Shown piece by piece: positions 24,988 through 33,497 of a DNA stretch of 64,000 bases. The position numbers were made by a program, and so were the translations under genes. Within the stretch, counting starts at the first letter, position 1. Each line of letters begins with the position of its first letter. Location: assembly GCA_004552965.1 (NCBI GenBank), contig SFMU01000004.1, forward strand, positions 1 through 64,000, given 5' to 3'. The notes under the pieces were generated by a model, which did not search any database, was not told the DNA's origin, and worked only from the letters and a program-made list of their open reading frames with translations. The stretch comes from Bacteroidales bacterium (lineage in GTDB: Bacteria; Bacteroidota; Bacteroidia; Bacteroidales; UBA932).

Positions 24988-25338
24988 ATGGAACAGTTGA
25001 ACAGAATCGAAATCCGCGGACACGTCGGCAATGTCAATGTGGTCGCGGTCGGAGACGCCAAGGTCGCGCATTTCTCCGTAGTCACCAACTTTGCGTACAA
25101 GAGCAGGAACAACGAACCTGTCATCGAAACCACCTGGCACAATGTGACCGCCTGGGAAGGGAGGAACATCCCGGATCTGAGCATCATCAGGAAAGGCCAG
25201 CCGATCTATGTCAACGGGCGTTTCAGAGTCCAGAGGGTCACCGGCAGCGACGGGGTGGAGAAAAACTTCAACGAAATTCTGGCATCGACTGTCGAAGCGG
25301 TGAACGAAAGCCTCACCACCAGTTGTCTCGGGCTCTAG
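24988..25338 (+). CDS. ssb: Single-stranded DNA-binding protein, short form
   Basis: 116 aa, consisting of the OB-fold alone: IEIRGHVGNVNVVAVGDAKVAHFSVVTN, ETTWHNVTAWEG, ISIIRKGQ-like and VNGRFRVQRVT are the usual SSB strands. The Gly/Pro-rich linker and acidic DDxPF tip that recruit repair proteins in replicative SSBs are missing; the protein ends ESLTTSCLGL. This suggests an accessory SSB, for example for recombination or competence, rather than the replication protein. It is followed by its own terminator and then by the structured RNA. Confidence 0.85.
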   Translation: MEQLNRIEIRGHVGNVNVVAVGDAKVAHFSVVTNFAYKSRNNEPVIETTWHNVTAWEGRNIPDLSIIRKGQPIYVNGRFRVQRVTGSDGVEKNFNEILASTVEAVNESLTTSCLGL

Positions 25339-25357
25339 TTTTCGGTTTTTTGTCCGG

Positions 25358-25420
25358 CAGTCTCCGGGGCCGTGTGGTGTCTGGATGTGAGGAATTGAAA
25401 GGCCACGGAGACTGTTTTTA
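25358..25420 (+). terminator. Terminator after ssb
   Basis: cagtctccg (25358-25366) pairs with cggagactg (25406-25414), with further ggcc complementarity inside the loop, and is followed by five T. Confidence 0.75.
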
Positions 25421-25540
25421 TCATTCCGATGATTTACTTAAATCATTTATTCAAGTAAAAATAATTCTGCATATTCGCATATTATACAATATTTTAGGTC
25501 TATTAAAAAACACTATTCCGTCAATAAGATAGAAGAATTA

Positions 25541-25572
25541 TTTGCATAATTAAAAAGTATTATCTACCTTTG
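25541..25572 (+). promoter_or_regulatory. Promoter of the structured RNA
   Basis: TTTG at 25541-25544 and TACCTTTG at 25565-25572, separated by 20 bases, match the Bacteroidota housekeeping consensus. The flanks are very A+T-rich. Transcription should start at about 25576-25580, exactly at the 5' arm of the RNA's closing stem. Confidence 0.8.
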
Positions 25573-25574
25573 CA

Positions 25575-25775
25575 GAACTTTCACCAGAGCCCAGGCAAAG
25601 GCTGCGTGGACGCCGACACGGAATTCCTTGATGCAAGGCCGCTAGGCAGCTGAAATGCCGGATGCAACCGCATCCTCCATCAGAAATCCTTACCACTCGT
25701 GAAAGTTCTTTCAAGAAGACATCAGAGAGTGACTAACAGTCTTGCATGACCGATTGGCCACTCTCTTTATTTTTC
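25575..25775 (+). ncRNA. Structured non-coding RNA, 6S-like candidate
   Basis: No reading frame covers this segment, yet it has a good promoter, a perfect 10-bp closing stem gaactttcac (25575-25584) with gtgaaagttc (25699-25708), and internal hairpins such as ggatgc-aacc-gcatcc (25660-25675) and ggca-tgcc (25645-25659). A terminator stem, agagagtg with cactctct, and a T-run end it near 25775. A primary transcript of about 195 nt with a 134-nt closed core is predicted. Size and layout would suit 6S RNA or the Bacteroidales-1 RNA; I cannot match either by sequence. It is not tmRNA, SRP RNA or RNase P RNA by the motifs I know. Confidence 0.65.
25724..25775 (+). terminator. Terminator of the structured RNA
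   Basis: agagagtg (25724-25731) and cactctct (25759-25766) form the stem, followed by ttattttt. Confidence 0.8.
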
Positions 25776-25816
25776 GCCTGATCCCGAACACGGATGGAAC
25801 CTGAAGGCTCACAGAA

Positions 25817-25842
25817 AAAAAGCGCAGGCTCCAAACCTGCAC
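25817..25842 (-). terminator. Terminator of the rhamnose operon
   Basis: On the minus strand gcagg...cctgcgc closes a short loop and is followed by eight T, about 60 bp after the rfbB stop. A second hairpin (cccagtc 25854-25860 with gactggg 25870-25876) lies just before it and may act as a first stop. Confidence 0.85.
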
Positions 25843-25901
25843 AATGACAAAGACCCAGTCAGAGAGTCAGACTGGGACTCGGGCAGGGGCAGGAAAGTCC
25901 G

Positions 25902-27041
25902 TCAAGGCTGACGGTACATCTCACGATAATAGTTCTGGTACTCCCCGCTGGTAACATTGTCCAGCCAGTCCTGATTGTCCAGATACCACCTGACCGTCTT
26001 CAAGAGACCTTCTTCGAACTGAAGGCTCGGCTCCCAGCCAAGCTCCCGCTGAAGTTTAGTGGAATCGATCGCATACCTGAGATCGTGTCCCTTCCTGTCC
26101 TCGACGAACGTGATCAGGTCGGAATCTTCATCCTCCGAACGGCCCAGAAGACGGTCGACAGTCCGTATCAGGACCCTGACCAGATCGATGTTCTTCCACT
26201 CATTGAAACCACCGATGTTGTAGGTTTCGGCAATCCTTCCCTTATGGAAAATCAAATCGATCGCACGGGCATGATCCTCCACATAAAGCCAGTCCCGCAC
26301 ATTCTCTCCCCTGCCATAGACAGGCAATGGCCGGCGATTGCGGATGTTGTTGACAAACAGCGGAATCAGCTTCTCAGGAAACTGGTAAGGTCCATAGTTG
26401 TTGGAGCAATTGGTCACCACCACAGGCATCCCGTAAGTGTCGTGGAAGGCACGGACGAAATGGTCGGAGGACGCCTTCGAGGCCGAATATGGACTGTGCG
26501 GTGAATACTTCATCTCTTCAGTGAAGAAACGCGAACCGTAGGCCACATGGTGACTGCCAGAAGCCTTTGTTGAATATGGAGGGACAACACCCTCGGGATC
26601 AGTAATTTCCAACGCCCCGTAAACCTCATCGGTAGAGATGTGGTAGAAGAGTTTCCCGTCATATTTCCCGGGGAGAGACTCCCAATGGTTCCGCGCTGCC
26701 TCGAGCAGGCTCAAAGTGCCCATCACATTGGTCCTGGCAAAGGTGAAAGGATCACGGATGCTCCTGTCCACATGAGACTCGGCGGCAAGATGGATGATTC
26801 CGTCCACATTTTCGGAAGCCATCAGGGAACTCATCAGGGGAAAGTCGCATATGTCCGCCTTCACGAACTTGTAGTTAGGGCAGTCCTCAACATCCCTGAG
26901 ATTGGCAAGATTGCCGGCATAGGTCAGCTTGTCGACATTGATGATCCTGTAGTCGGGATATTTGCGTACAAAAAGCCTGACGACGTGGCTGCCGATGAAT
27001 CCGGCTCCGCCCGTGATGATTATGTTTCTCTTGAATTCCAT
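25902..27041 (-). CDS. rfbB: dTDP-glucose 4,6-dehydratase
   Basis: 379 aa extended short-chain dehydrogenase. It converts dTDP-glucose to the 4-keto-6-deoxy sugar. NAD binding is shown by GGAGFIGSHVV near residue 11; the active site has STDEVYGAL (Thr/Asp/Glu triad region) and the catalytic YSASKAS tyrosine-lysine motif. NNYGPYQFPEKLIPLF and GRGENVRDWLYVEDH are family hallmarks. There is a modest insertion between STDEVYG and YSASK, seen also in other Bacteroidota. It is the last gene of the rfbDACB operon. Confidence 0.95.
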   Translation of the reverse strand: MEFKRNIIITGGAGFIGSHVVRLFVRKYPDYRIINVDKLTYAGNLANLRDVEDCPNYKFVKADICDFPLMSSLMASENVDGIIHLAAESHVDRSIRDPFTFARTNVMGTLSLLEAARNHWESLPGKYDGKLFYHISTDEVYGALEITDPEGVVPPYSTKASGSHHVAYGSRFFTEEMKYSPHSPYSASKASSDHFVRAFHDTYGMPVVVTNCSNNYGPYQFPEKLIPLFVNNIRNRRPLPVYGRGENVRDWLYVEDHARAIDLIFHKGRIAETYNIGGFNEWKNIDLVRVLIRTVDRLLGRSEDEDSDLITFVEDRKGHDLRYAIDSTKLQRELGWEPSLQFEEGLLKTVRWYLDNQDWLDNVTSGEYQNYYREMYRQP

Positions 27042-27081
27042 TGTCTGACAGTGATTTGAACTCCCGAAGACGGGTTTGCCA

Positions 27082-27636
27082 TCATTTCACAGAAGATTGC
27101 AACAGGTCCTTTAGGAAAGGATGGTGGCTGTCCTTCGCGGAGAGTACGACATCTTCAGGAGGGAGCTTCCAGTCTATTCCGATATCCGGGTCATTCCAGG
27201 CCACGGCACCTTCGGATGAAGGGCAGTAGAAATTGTCGCACTTGTACTGGAAGACGGCCTCTTCGCTGAGCACGCTGAAGCCATGGGCAAAGCCGCGGGG
27301 GATGAAGAGCTGGAGATGGTTCTCTCCCGACAGCTCCACAGCCACATGACGGCCGTAAGTCGGGGAACCGGGGCGCAAGTCGACAGCAACATCCAGCACC
27401 CTTCCGCTGATCACCCTCACCAGCTTGGCCTGGGCATGCTCCCCCTTCTGGAAATGCAGTCCGCGGACTACCCCATAGGCAGACCGGCTTTCGTTGTCCT
27501 GGACAAACGAAACCGGACCGACATATTCGTAGAAGTCCTTCTGATTGAAAGACTCGAAGAAATAGCCTCTGTCATCCTTGAATATGCGGGGGCTGATCAC
27601 TACGACCCCTTCTATGTCTGTGGTCATTATGTTCAT
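27082..27636 (-). CDS. rfbC: dTDP-4-dehydrorhamnose 3,5-epimerase
   Basis: 184 aa cupin enzyme. The start MNIMTTDIEGV is chosen because its ATG overlaps the rfbA stop (ATGA); the longer frame would read back inside rfbA. Motifs: DDRGYFFESFN, the catalytic His in GLHFQKG, DLRPGSPTYG, and IPRGFAHGFSVLSEEA with the metal-free active-site wall. It acts between RfbB and RfbD in dTDP-L-rhamnose synthesis. Confidence 0.94.
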   Translation of the reverse strand: MNIMTTDIEGVVVISPRIFKDDRGYFFESFNQKDFYEYVGPVSFVQDNESRSAYGVVRGLHFQKGEHAQAKLVRVISGRVLDVAVDLRPGSPTYGRHVAVELSGENHLQLFIPRGFAHGFSVLSEEAVFQYKCDNFYCPSSEGAVAWNDPDIGIDWKLPPEDVVLSAKDSHHPFLKDLLQSSVK

Positions 27637-28508
27637 TCCTGTGCAACTTTTAGCAGATACTGGCCGTACTGGTTCCCCCGCATCGGCTCTGCAAGGGCAC
27701 ACAGCTTTGCGGAGTCGATCCAGCCGTTGCGGTACGCAATCTCTTCCAGGCAGGCGACCTTGAGTCCCTGCCTCTTCTCTATCACTTCGATGTAGGTGGA
27801 GGCTTCCGCAAGTGATTCATGAGTCCCGGTGTCCAGCCAGGCAAAGCCCCTGCCTAGTTTCCGGACCTTCAGCCGGCCTTCCTCCAGGTACCTCTGGTTG
27901 ACGGTCGTGATCTCGAGTTCTCCCCGGGCCGATGGCCTGACCGACCTGGCGATTCCGACGACATCGTTCGGATAGAAATACAATCCCGTCACGGCATAGC
28001 TGCTCTTCGGAGCAGAAGGCTTCTCTTCGATGCTGAGACAGTTGCCCTCGGAGTCGAACTCGGCCACTCCGTAACGCTGAGGATCGCTGACGCGGTAGCC
28101 AAAGACCGTAGCCTTTCCCTCTTCATCGACAGTACGGACTGCCTCCCGAAGATGCGCGCTGAAGCCTGCACCCTGGAATATGTTGTCCCCCAGCACAAGG
28201 CAGACAGAGTCCTTTCCGATGAATTCCTCACCGATGATGAAAGCCTGCGCAAGGCCGTCCGGAGATGGCTGCACGGCATATTCGAAGCGTACACCGAAAT
28301 CGCTTCCATCTCCCAGCAGACGCCTGAACCCCGGCAGGTCGACAGGCGTGGAAATTATGAGGATGTCCCTGATCCCGGCATTCATCAGGACGGAAATCGG
28401 ATAATACACCATCGGCTTGTCGTACACAGGAAGCATCTGTTTGCTCACTCCCTTCGTGATAGGATACAGGCGGGTGCCGCTTCCTCCGGCGAGAACTATT
28501 CCTTTCAT
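27633..28508 (-). CDS. rfbA: Glucose-1-phosphate thymidylyltransferase
   Basis: 291 aa nucleotidyltransferase making dTDP-glucose from dTTP and glucose-1-phosphate, first step of the rhamnose pathway. The N-terminal GIVLAGGSGTRLYPIT loop, KQMLPVYDKPMVYYP, LVLGDNIFQG with the metal-binding Asp, and WLDTGTHESL are all in place. Length is normal. It begins 12 bp after rfbD and overlaps rfbC by 4 bp. Confidence 0.95.
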   Translation of the reverse strand: MKGIVLAGGSGTRLYPITKGVSKQMLPVYDKPMVYYPISVLMNAGIRDILIISTPVDLPGFRRLLGDGSDFGVRFEYAVQPSPDGLAQAFIIGEEFIGKDSVCLVLGDNIFQGAGFSAHLREAVRTVDEEGKATVFGYRVSDPQRYGVAEFDSEGNCLSIEEKPSAPKSSYAVTGLYFYPNDVVGIARSVRPSARGELEITTVNQRYLEEGRLKVRKLGRGFAWLDTGTHESLAEASTYIEVIEKRQGLKVACLEEIAYRNGWIDSAKLCALAEPMRGNQYGQYLLKVAQE

Positions 28509-28520
28509 AGAATCGATAAT

Positions 28521-29396
28521 TTACTGCATTCTTTCCAGGCAGGCCTTCAGGGAGTCGAGCCAGCAAGGCACTTCAACTCCGAAGACAGCCTTCACCTTGG
28601 TCTTGTCAAGGACCGAATAATGAGGCCGTTGCACTTTCGAAGGATACTCCTCCGACGTGCAAGGACTTATGTCACAGCGATTGCCGCTCAGCTCACATAT
28701 AGCCTTGGCAAACTCGTACCAGGAGACCTCCCCCTCGTCAGTGTAGTGGTAGATTCCGTCCTTTCCCTCCAGTCCCCCGTCAATCATCCTGACAATCAGG
28801 GATGCCAGATCCCGCGCATAGGTCGGCGAGCCGATCTGGTCCGAGACCACCCGGAGGGAATCCTTCTCGGCAGTGAGCCGCTGCATCGTCTTGACGAAAT
28901 TCTTTCCGTAAGGGGAATAGAGCCATGCGGTACGGATGATGATCCAGTCACAGCCCGAACTCCGTACAGCCCTTTCACCCGCCAGTTTGGTCTCCCCATA
29001 GACCCCAAGCGGTCCAGTCGGAGAATCTTCCCTGTAGGGAACGGACGAATCGCCCCGGAAGACGTAGTCGGTCGAAATCTGGATCAGGAAGGCTCCGGTC
29101 TCCGCTGCCGCAACTGCAAGGTTCGCGGGAGCCGAAGCATTGAGGGTCATGGCAGACTGCGGGTCCTCTTCGGCCATGTCGACATTCGTGTAGGCGGCGC
29201 AGTTGATGATGACATCCACTTCCAGTGTGGCACAGGCCTTCCTGACCGCACGCAGATCCGTGATGTCCAGGATGAAGGTGTGCACCCCGTCGGCGGAGAC
29301 CACATCAGAGAATATGTAATTGTCGCGGCTGCCTGCCGTGACATTGCGGAGTTCGGTGCCCAGCTGGCCGTTCGCTCCTGTGACAAGAATATTCAT
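28521..29396 (-). CDS. rfbD: dTDP-4-dehydrorhamnose reductase
   Basis: 291 aa, reducing the 4-keto sugar to dTDP-L-rhamnose with NAD(P)H. The Rossmann start MNILVTGANGQLGTEL fixes the initiation codon at 29396; an alternative TTG four codons earlier is unlikely. The catalytic YGETKLAGE motif (YxxxK), the ISTDYVFRG segment and RTAWLYSPYGKNFV match the family. It is the first gene of the operon and diverges from recG over only 60 bp, so promoters must overlap there. Confidence 0.95.
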   Translation of the reverse strand: MNILVTGANGQLGTELRNVTAGSRDNYIFSDVVSADGVHTFILDITDLRAVRKACATLEVDVIINCAAYTNVDMAEEDPQSAMTLNASAPANLAVAAAETGAFLIQISTDYVFRGDSSVPYREDSPTGPLGVYGETKLAGERAVRSSGCDWIIIRTAWLYSPYGKNFVKTMQRLTAEKDSLRVVSDQIGSPTYARDLASLIVRMIDGGLEGKDGIYHYTDEGEVSWYEFAKAICELSGNRCDISPCTSEEYPSKVQRPHYSVLDKTKVKAVFGVEVPCWLDSLKACLERMQ

Positions 29397-29456
29397 AAGC
29401 CGCCTCAAATGTTCATTCCTTCAAAATTAAGCAAAAAATGTTACATTTGTTCCACG

Positions 29457-31568
29457 ATGAAGAACAAGCTGGAAACAGATGTGCAATTCCTTCCCGGAGT
29501 GGGCCCCAGAAGGGCTTCATTGCTGAGAAGCGAACTGGAGGTCTCGACCATCGGAGACCTCCTGCACCTCTTTCCTTTCCGGTACATCGACAGGAGCAGC
29601 ATACAGAAGATTGCCGACATCAGGTCCACCGGATCCTATGTCCAGATCCTGGGCGAAGTGACAGCCCTCGAACTGACCGGACAAGGGAACAGACAGAGGC
29701 TCAGCGTGATTGTCAGAGACTCCAGCGGAGAGATGGAGCTGGTCTTCTTCAAAGCCACGAAATACATCGCCGAACGTCTCCGCAAGGGCTCCGTCTTCCT
29801 CTTCTTCGGCAAACCCTCCACATTCAACGGAAAACTGAACATGGTCCATCCCGAGATCGACGCTCCCCCGAGCGAAGGCGCGGCGAACTATCCGGGAGTC
29901 CTGACGGGGGTCTACTCATCGACGGAAAAGCTCCGCAACGGAGGCATCACAGGGAAAGTCATGAACAGGCTGATGTCAGCCGCCATCGAATATGCCATCC
30001 CGGACATCGCCGAAACCCTTCCGGAATACATCCTCAGGGAGAAAGGACTGCCACCTCTCAGATACGCGATCCGGAATATTCATTTCCCTTCGGACCAGAC
30101 TGCTCTGGCCAAGGCCCAGTACAGGCTCAAATGGGAGGAGCTCTTCCTCCTGCAGTTGTCCCTGGTCAAGCAGAAGTACATCCGCAGCCGTGCTTCCACA
30201 GGCATCGTCATGCCAAATGTCGGCGAGGCGTTCAATGCCTGCTACAAGGCTCTGCCATACGATCTTACCGGTGCCCAGAAGAGGGTCATCAAAGAAATCC
30301 GCAGCGACATGATGAGCGGCAGGCAGATGAACCGTCTGCTGCAGGGAGATGTAGGTTCGGGGAAAACCATGGTCGCTGTCCTTTCCGCCCTGCTGGCAGT
30401 GGGGAACGGCGCGCAAGCCTGCATAATGGCGCCGACCGAAGTCCTTGCCCGTCAGCATTATCTCAACATCTCACGCTACCTCGCCCCGACCGGGGTTGCC
30501 TGCAGCCTGCTGATCGGCTCCACGACCAAAGCCGAAAGGAAGCCTATCCTCAAAGGTCTGGAAGACGGCAGCATCGGAATCATCATCGGGACCCATGCAC
30601 TGATCGAGGATCCCGTCATATTCAGGAATCTCGGTCTTGCAGTCATCGACGAGCAGCACAGGTTCGGAGTCGAGCAAAGATCCAGGCTTTGGGCAAAGGG
30701 ACGCGACGGGATTCCTCCGCACGTCCTTGTGATGACAGCCACACCCATCCCGAGGACTCTGGCGATGACTCTCTACGGCGACCTTGACGTCTCCGTGATA
30801 GACGAGATGCCTCCGGGCAGGAAACCGGTGAAGACCATCCTCATCGGAGAAGGCAAAAAGCCCGTGCTGTACAACTTCATGAAAAACCAGATTGCCAAGG
30901 GACGTCAGGTTTTCATTGTCTATCCGCTGATATTCGAAAGCGAAAAGATGGACTACCGCAATCTGGAAGCAGGTTATGAGGAGATTGTCACAAGATTTCC
31001 GCTTCCTCAGTACAAGGTGGCCATTGTCCACGGCCAGCAGACCTCTGAAGTCAAGAAACTGAACATGGATGCTTTCGCGGCCGGAAGGGCAGACATCCTT
31101 GTCTCCACCACCGTCATCGAAGTGGGTGTCGATGTCCCCAATGCCACGGTGATAGTTATCGAGAGCGCCGAAAGGTTCGGCCTCGCCCAGCTCCACCAGC
31201 TCAGGGGCAGGGTCGGGAGAGGCTCCGACGAGTCATTCTGCGTACTGGTGCACGGCAACAAGGTCTCAAAAGAATCGCAGAAACGTCTGGAACTGATGTG
31301 CGCGACGGAGAACGGCTTCGACCTCGCCGAGGAAGACCTGAAGATGAGAGGCCCGGGAGATCTGGAAGGAACCCAGCAGAGCGGTCTTCCTATCGACCTC
31401 AAGATTGCATCCCTGTCGCACGACGGCCAGATCCTGTCGGACGCAAGACTCTATGCCGAGCACATACTCTCAGCAGACCCGACACTGTCGGCAACGGAAA
31501 ACGCGCCCCTGCTGAATGAGCTGCGCAAGGACAAGTACATCATCCGTGACTTCAGCGTCATCTCTTAA
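29457..31568 (+). CDS. recG: ATP-dependent DNA helicase RecG
   Basis: 703 aa. It remodels stalled forks and branch-migrates Holliday junctions. An N-terminal wedge/OB domain (about 60-160; YVQILGEVTALELTGQGN) precedes helicase motifs: I GDVGSGKTMVA near residue 298, Ia MAPTEVLARQH, II DEQHRFGVEQR, III VMTATPIPRTLA, V STTVIEVGVDVPNA and VI QLRGRVGRG. The start is the ATG at 29457, just downstream of a -7-like TACATTTG (29442-29449), which would make the message nearly leaderless. The open frame extends far upstream (to 28152) but that part is antisense to rfbA/rfbD and is not real. Confidence 0.95.
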   Translation: MKNKLETDVQFLPGVGPRRASLLRSELEVSTIGDLLHLFPFRYIDRSSIQKIADIRSTGSYVQILGEVTALELTGQGNRQRLSVIVRDSSGEMELVFFKATKYIAERLRKGSVFLFFGKPSTFNGKLNMVHPEIDAPPSEGAANYPGVLTGVYSSTEKLRNGGITGKVMNRLMSAAIEYAIPDIAETLPEYILREKGLPPLRYAIRNIHFPSDQTALAKAQYRLKWEELFLLQLSLVKQKYIRSRASTGIVMPNVGEAFNACYKALPYDLTGAQKRVIKEIRSDMMSGRQMNRLLQGDVGSGKTMVAVLSALLAVGNGAQACIMAPTEVLARQHYLNISRYLAPTGVACSLLIGSTTKAERKPILKGLEDGSIGIIIGTHALIEDPVIFRNLGLAVIDEQHRFGVEQRSRLWAKGRDGIPPHVLVMTATPIPRTLAMTLYGDLDVSVIDEMPPGRKPVKTILIGEGKKPVLYNFMKNQIAKGRQVFIVYPLIFESEKMDYRNLEAGYEEIVTRFPLPQYKVAIVHGQQTSEVKKLNMDAFAAGRADILVSTTVIEVGVDVPNATVIVIESAERFGLAQLHQLRGRVGRGSDESFCVLVHGNKVSKESQKRLELMCATENGFDLAEEDLKMRGPGDLEGTQQSGLPIDLKIASLSHDGQILSDARLYAEHILSADPTLSATENAPLLNELRKDKYIIRDFSVIS

Positions 31569-31610
31569 GAGGCGCGTTCACCCGGGACCGGGAATCTCCC
31601 GGCATCCGGA

Positions 31611-32654
31611 CTATTTCCCAAGTTTCCCGGCCTGCAGCCTGTCGTAGGCGATCCGGTTTCTGAATATGTCGATGGCTGTATAGATGGCTGACTTCATCGA
31701 CTGAGGATCGGCCAGGTCGCGGCCGGCCATCTCGAAAGCTGTGCCGTGGTCAGGAGAAGTTCTCACTACAGGAAGGCCGGCCGTGAAGTTGACACCATCC
31801 TGGAAGGCGATTGCCTTGAAAGGGGCCAGACCCTGGTCATGATACATAGCCAGGGTGGCGTCGAAACGGGAATAGTGGCCGAGACCGAAATACCCGTCCG
31901 GTGAATATGGTCCGAAAGCGAGGATACCCTCATCGTTGGCCCTTCTCACCGCAGGAATGATGGTCTTGAGTTCCTCGTCGCCAAGCAGGCCGCCATCACC
32001 GCAATGCGGATTGAGCCCGAGGACGGCGATCTTCGGAGCCACGACACCGAAGTCCCTCCTGAGGGATTCGGACATGAGGCGCAACTTGTTGACAATCTTG
32101 TCCTCAGTGACAAGCGTAGGGACATCCTTGAGCGGGACATGACCGGTCACAACGCTGATCTTGAGCGACTCCGAAACCATGAACATCAGCACATCCTCTG
32201 CATTGAACTCCTTCTGGAGATACTCGGTGTGCCCCGTGTTGCCGAAGCCCTCGGCATCCATGGCCTTCTTGTTGATTGGAGCGGTCACCAGCACATCGAT
32301 GTCACCTTTTTTGATGTCGGCAACTGCCCTTTCAAGGGAAGTGATGGCAGACCTGGCCGCCTCCGGAGTGGACTGTCCCGGCTCCACATAGACATTGTCC
32401 GGGAGACAGTTGAGGATGTTGATTCTCTTGGGTTTGGCCTCAGATGCATTCTGGATGACATAGGTGTCCATCTGGTCGAGATTGTGGATCAGCTTGCGGT
32501 AGAAGCCGAAGACCTTCGATGAGCCGTAGATGACAGGAGTGAAGGATTCCAGGCTTCTGGGATCCGACAAGGCCTTGATGATCACTTCGTAACCTATTCC
32601 GTTGCCGTCGCCCTGGGTGATACCGACAACAGGTTTTCTGTTATTTCTTTCCAT
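31611..32654 (-). CDS. pdxA: 4-hydroxythreonine-4-phosphate dehydrogenase
   Basis: 347 aa, for the DXP-dependent pyridoxal phosphate pathway. GITQGDGNGIGYEVI opens the protein, TGHTEYL holds the first metal-binding His region, VTGHVPLKDVP follows, LGLNPHCGDGG and AMYHDQGLAPFKA carry the metal and substrate ligands, and the C-terminal RTSPDHGTAFEMAG is the NAD-contact signature. The final residues are Lys-rich. The gene converges on recG. Confidence 0.94.
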   Translation of the reverse strand: MERNNRKPVVGITQGDGNGIGYEVIIKALSDPRSLESFTPVIYGSSKVFGFYRKLIHNLDQMDTYVIQNASEAKPKRINILNCLPDNVYVEPGQSTPEAARSAITSLERAVADIKKGDIDVLVTAPINKKAMDAEGFGNTGHTEYLQKEFNAEDVLMFMVSESLKISVVTGHVPLKDVPTLVTEDKIVNKLRLMSESLRRDFGVVAPKIAVLGLNPHCGDGGLLGDEELKTIIPAVRRANDEGILAFGPYSPDGYFGLGHYSRFDATLAMYHDQGLAPFKAIAFQDGVNFTAGLPVVRTSPDHGTAFEMAGRDLADPQSMKSAIYTAIDIFRNRIAYDRLQAGKLGK

Positions 32655-32804
32655 TGTTCCGTTTCTGTTGATATGCGGTTAAGAATCTGTTCTGCAATGC
32701 CGTGATTCACAGAATCCCTGCAAAACATGCATTTCTGCAAAAATAGTAAAAATAAAGCGTCCGCAAGTGCTAATGTGGCATGAAAAATCGACTTGCTCCA
32801 GTTG

Positions 32805-33329
32805 CTATCCAAAAAGTCCTCCCTCAGCGCAAGATTCAGAGGATTGCTTGAGCGAATCGAGATAACCGGCATCGTCGGGAAGCTTTATCCCCGAAGCAGC
32901 CGCACCTGCACCCGCAGCCACTGCAAGACGGTCGCAACGCTCATTCTCAGGATGGCCGGCATGGCCCTTGATCCAGTGGAAGACTACCCTGTGCCTGCTG
33001 TACACGGCGAGGAACCGCTGCCACAGATCAGGGTTCTTGACCTTCTTCCAGCCTTTCATCCTCCATCTCTCCAGCCAGCCCTCATTGATAGCCTTGACGA
33101 CATAGGAGGAGTCCGAATATACCTCGACGCGGGCATTTTCCCACTTGATCGCCTCAAGTCCGGTGATCACGGCAAGCAGTTCCATCCGGTTGTTGGTAGT
33201 GAGCGCGAAGCCCCCGGAAATCTCCTTCTCCTTCCCGGCACATTTGAGGACGACTCCGTATCCGCCCGGGCCGGGATTGCCGCTCGAAGCCCCGTCAGTA
33301 TATAGAAATATGGTAGGTCTCTGTTCCAT
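32805..33329 (-). CDS. rnhA: Ribonuclease HI
   Basis: About 174 aa, start MEQRPTIFLY. It cleaves RNA in RNA-DNA hybrids. Catalytic residues sit in LYTDGASSGNPGPGGYG (Asp), NNRMELLAVITGLEAI (Glu), VYSDSSYVV (Asp) and HAGHPENERCDRLA (His, Asp). The C-terminus has a short non-conserved tail (about 30 residues). The longer frame back to 33377 is excluded because it begins upstream of the likely transcription start. Confidence 0.93.
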   Translation of the reverse strand: MEQRPTIFLYTDGASSGNPGPGGYGVVLKCAGKEKEISGGFALTTNNRMELLAVITGLEAIKWENARVEVYSDSSYVVKAINEGWLERWRMKGWKKVKNPDLWQRFLAVYSRHRVVFHWIKGHAGHPENERCDRLAVAAGAGAAASGIKLPDDAGYLDSLKQSSESCAEGGLFG

Positions 33330-33374
33330 CCTGTCTGAAATCCCGCCTCCGGATTGTCCCTGGCCGGATTTCGG

Positions 33375-33420
33375 CAAAGATACGGCTTTTTCTATTTTTG
33401 AAAAAACCTTGCTATCTTTG
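33375..33420. promoter_or_regulatory. Divergent -7 boxes for rnhA and the WYL gene
   Basis: TATCTTTG occurs on the minus strand at 33375-33382 and on the plus strand at 33413-33420. Both match the TAnnTTTG consensus; upstream TTTG elements at ideal distance are not clear. The boxes decide both starts: rnhA at 33329 and the WYL regulator at 33498. Confidence 0.5.
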
Positions 33421-33497
33421 ATGTGCCTTCCGATGGCACAGGCCGGAAATTGGCGGCATGGAAGAGAAGGACGATTCCGGACTTGCGGGACCTGAAT

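Noticed and set aside
25575..25775. tmRNA, SRP RNA, RNase P RNA or a cobalamin/TPP riboswitch
   Set aside because: None of the hallmark motifs I know (tmRNA alanine-type ends, SRP GGAAGGAAGCAG loop, B12 box, TPP boxes) is visible, and no gene lies downstream on the same strand for a riboswitch to control.
28152..29456. Upstream extension of the recG reading frame by some 435 codons
   Set aside because: It lies antisense to rfbA and rfbD, lacks any family resemblance, and RecG has its normal start at 29457.
32594..32872. 92-codon minus-strand frame between pdxA and rnhA
   Set aside because: It overlaps both neighbouring genes and shows no motif or credible start.
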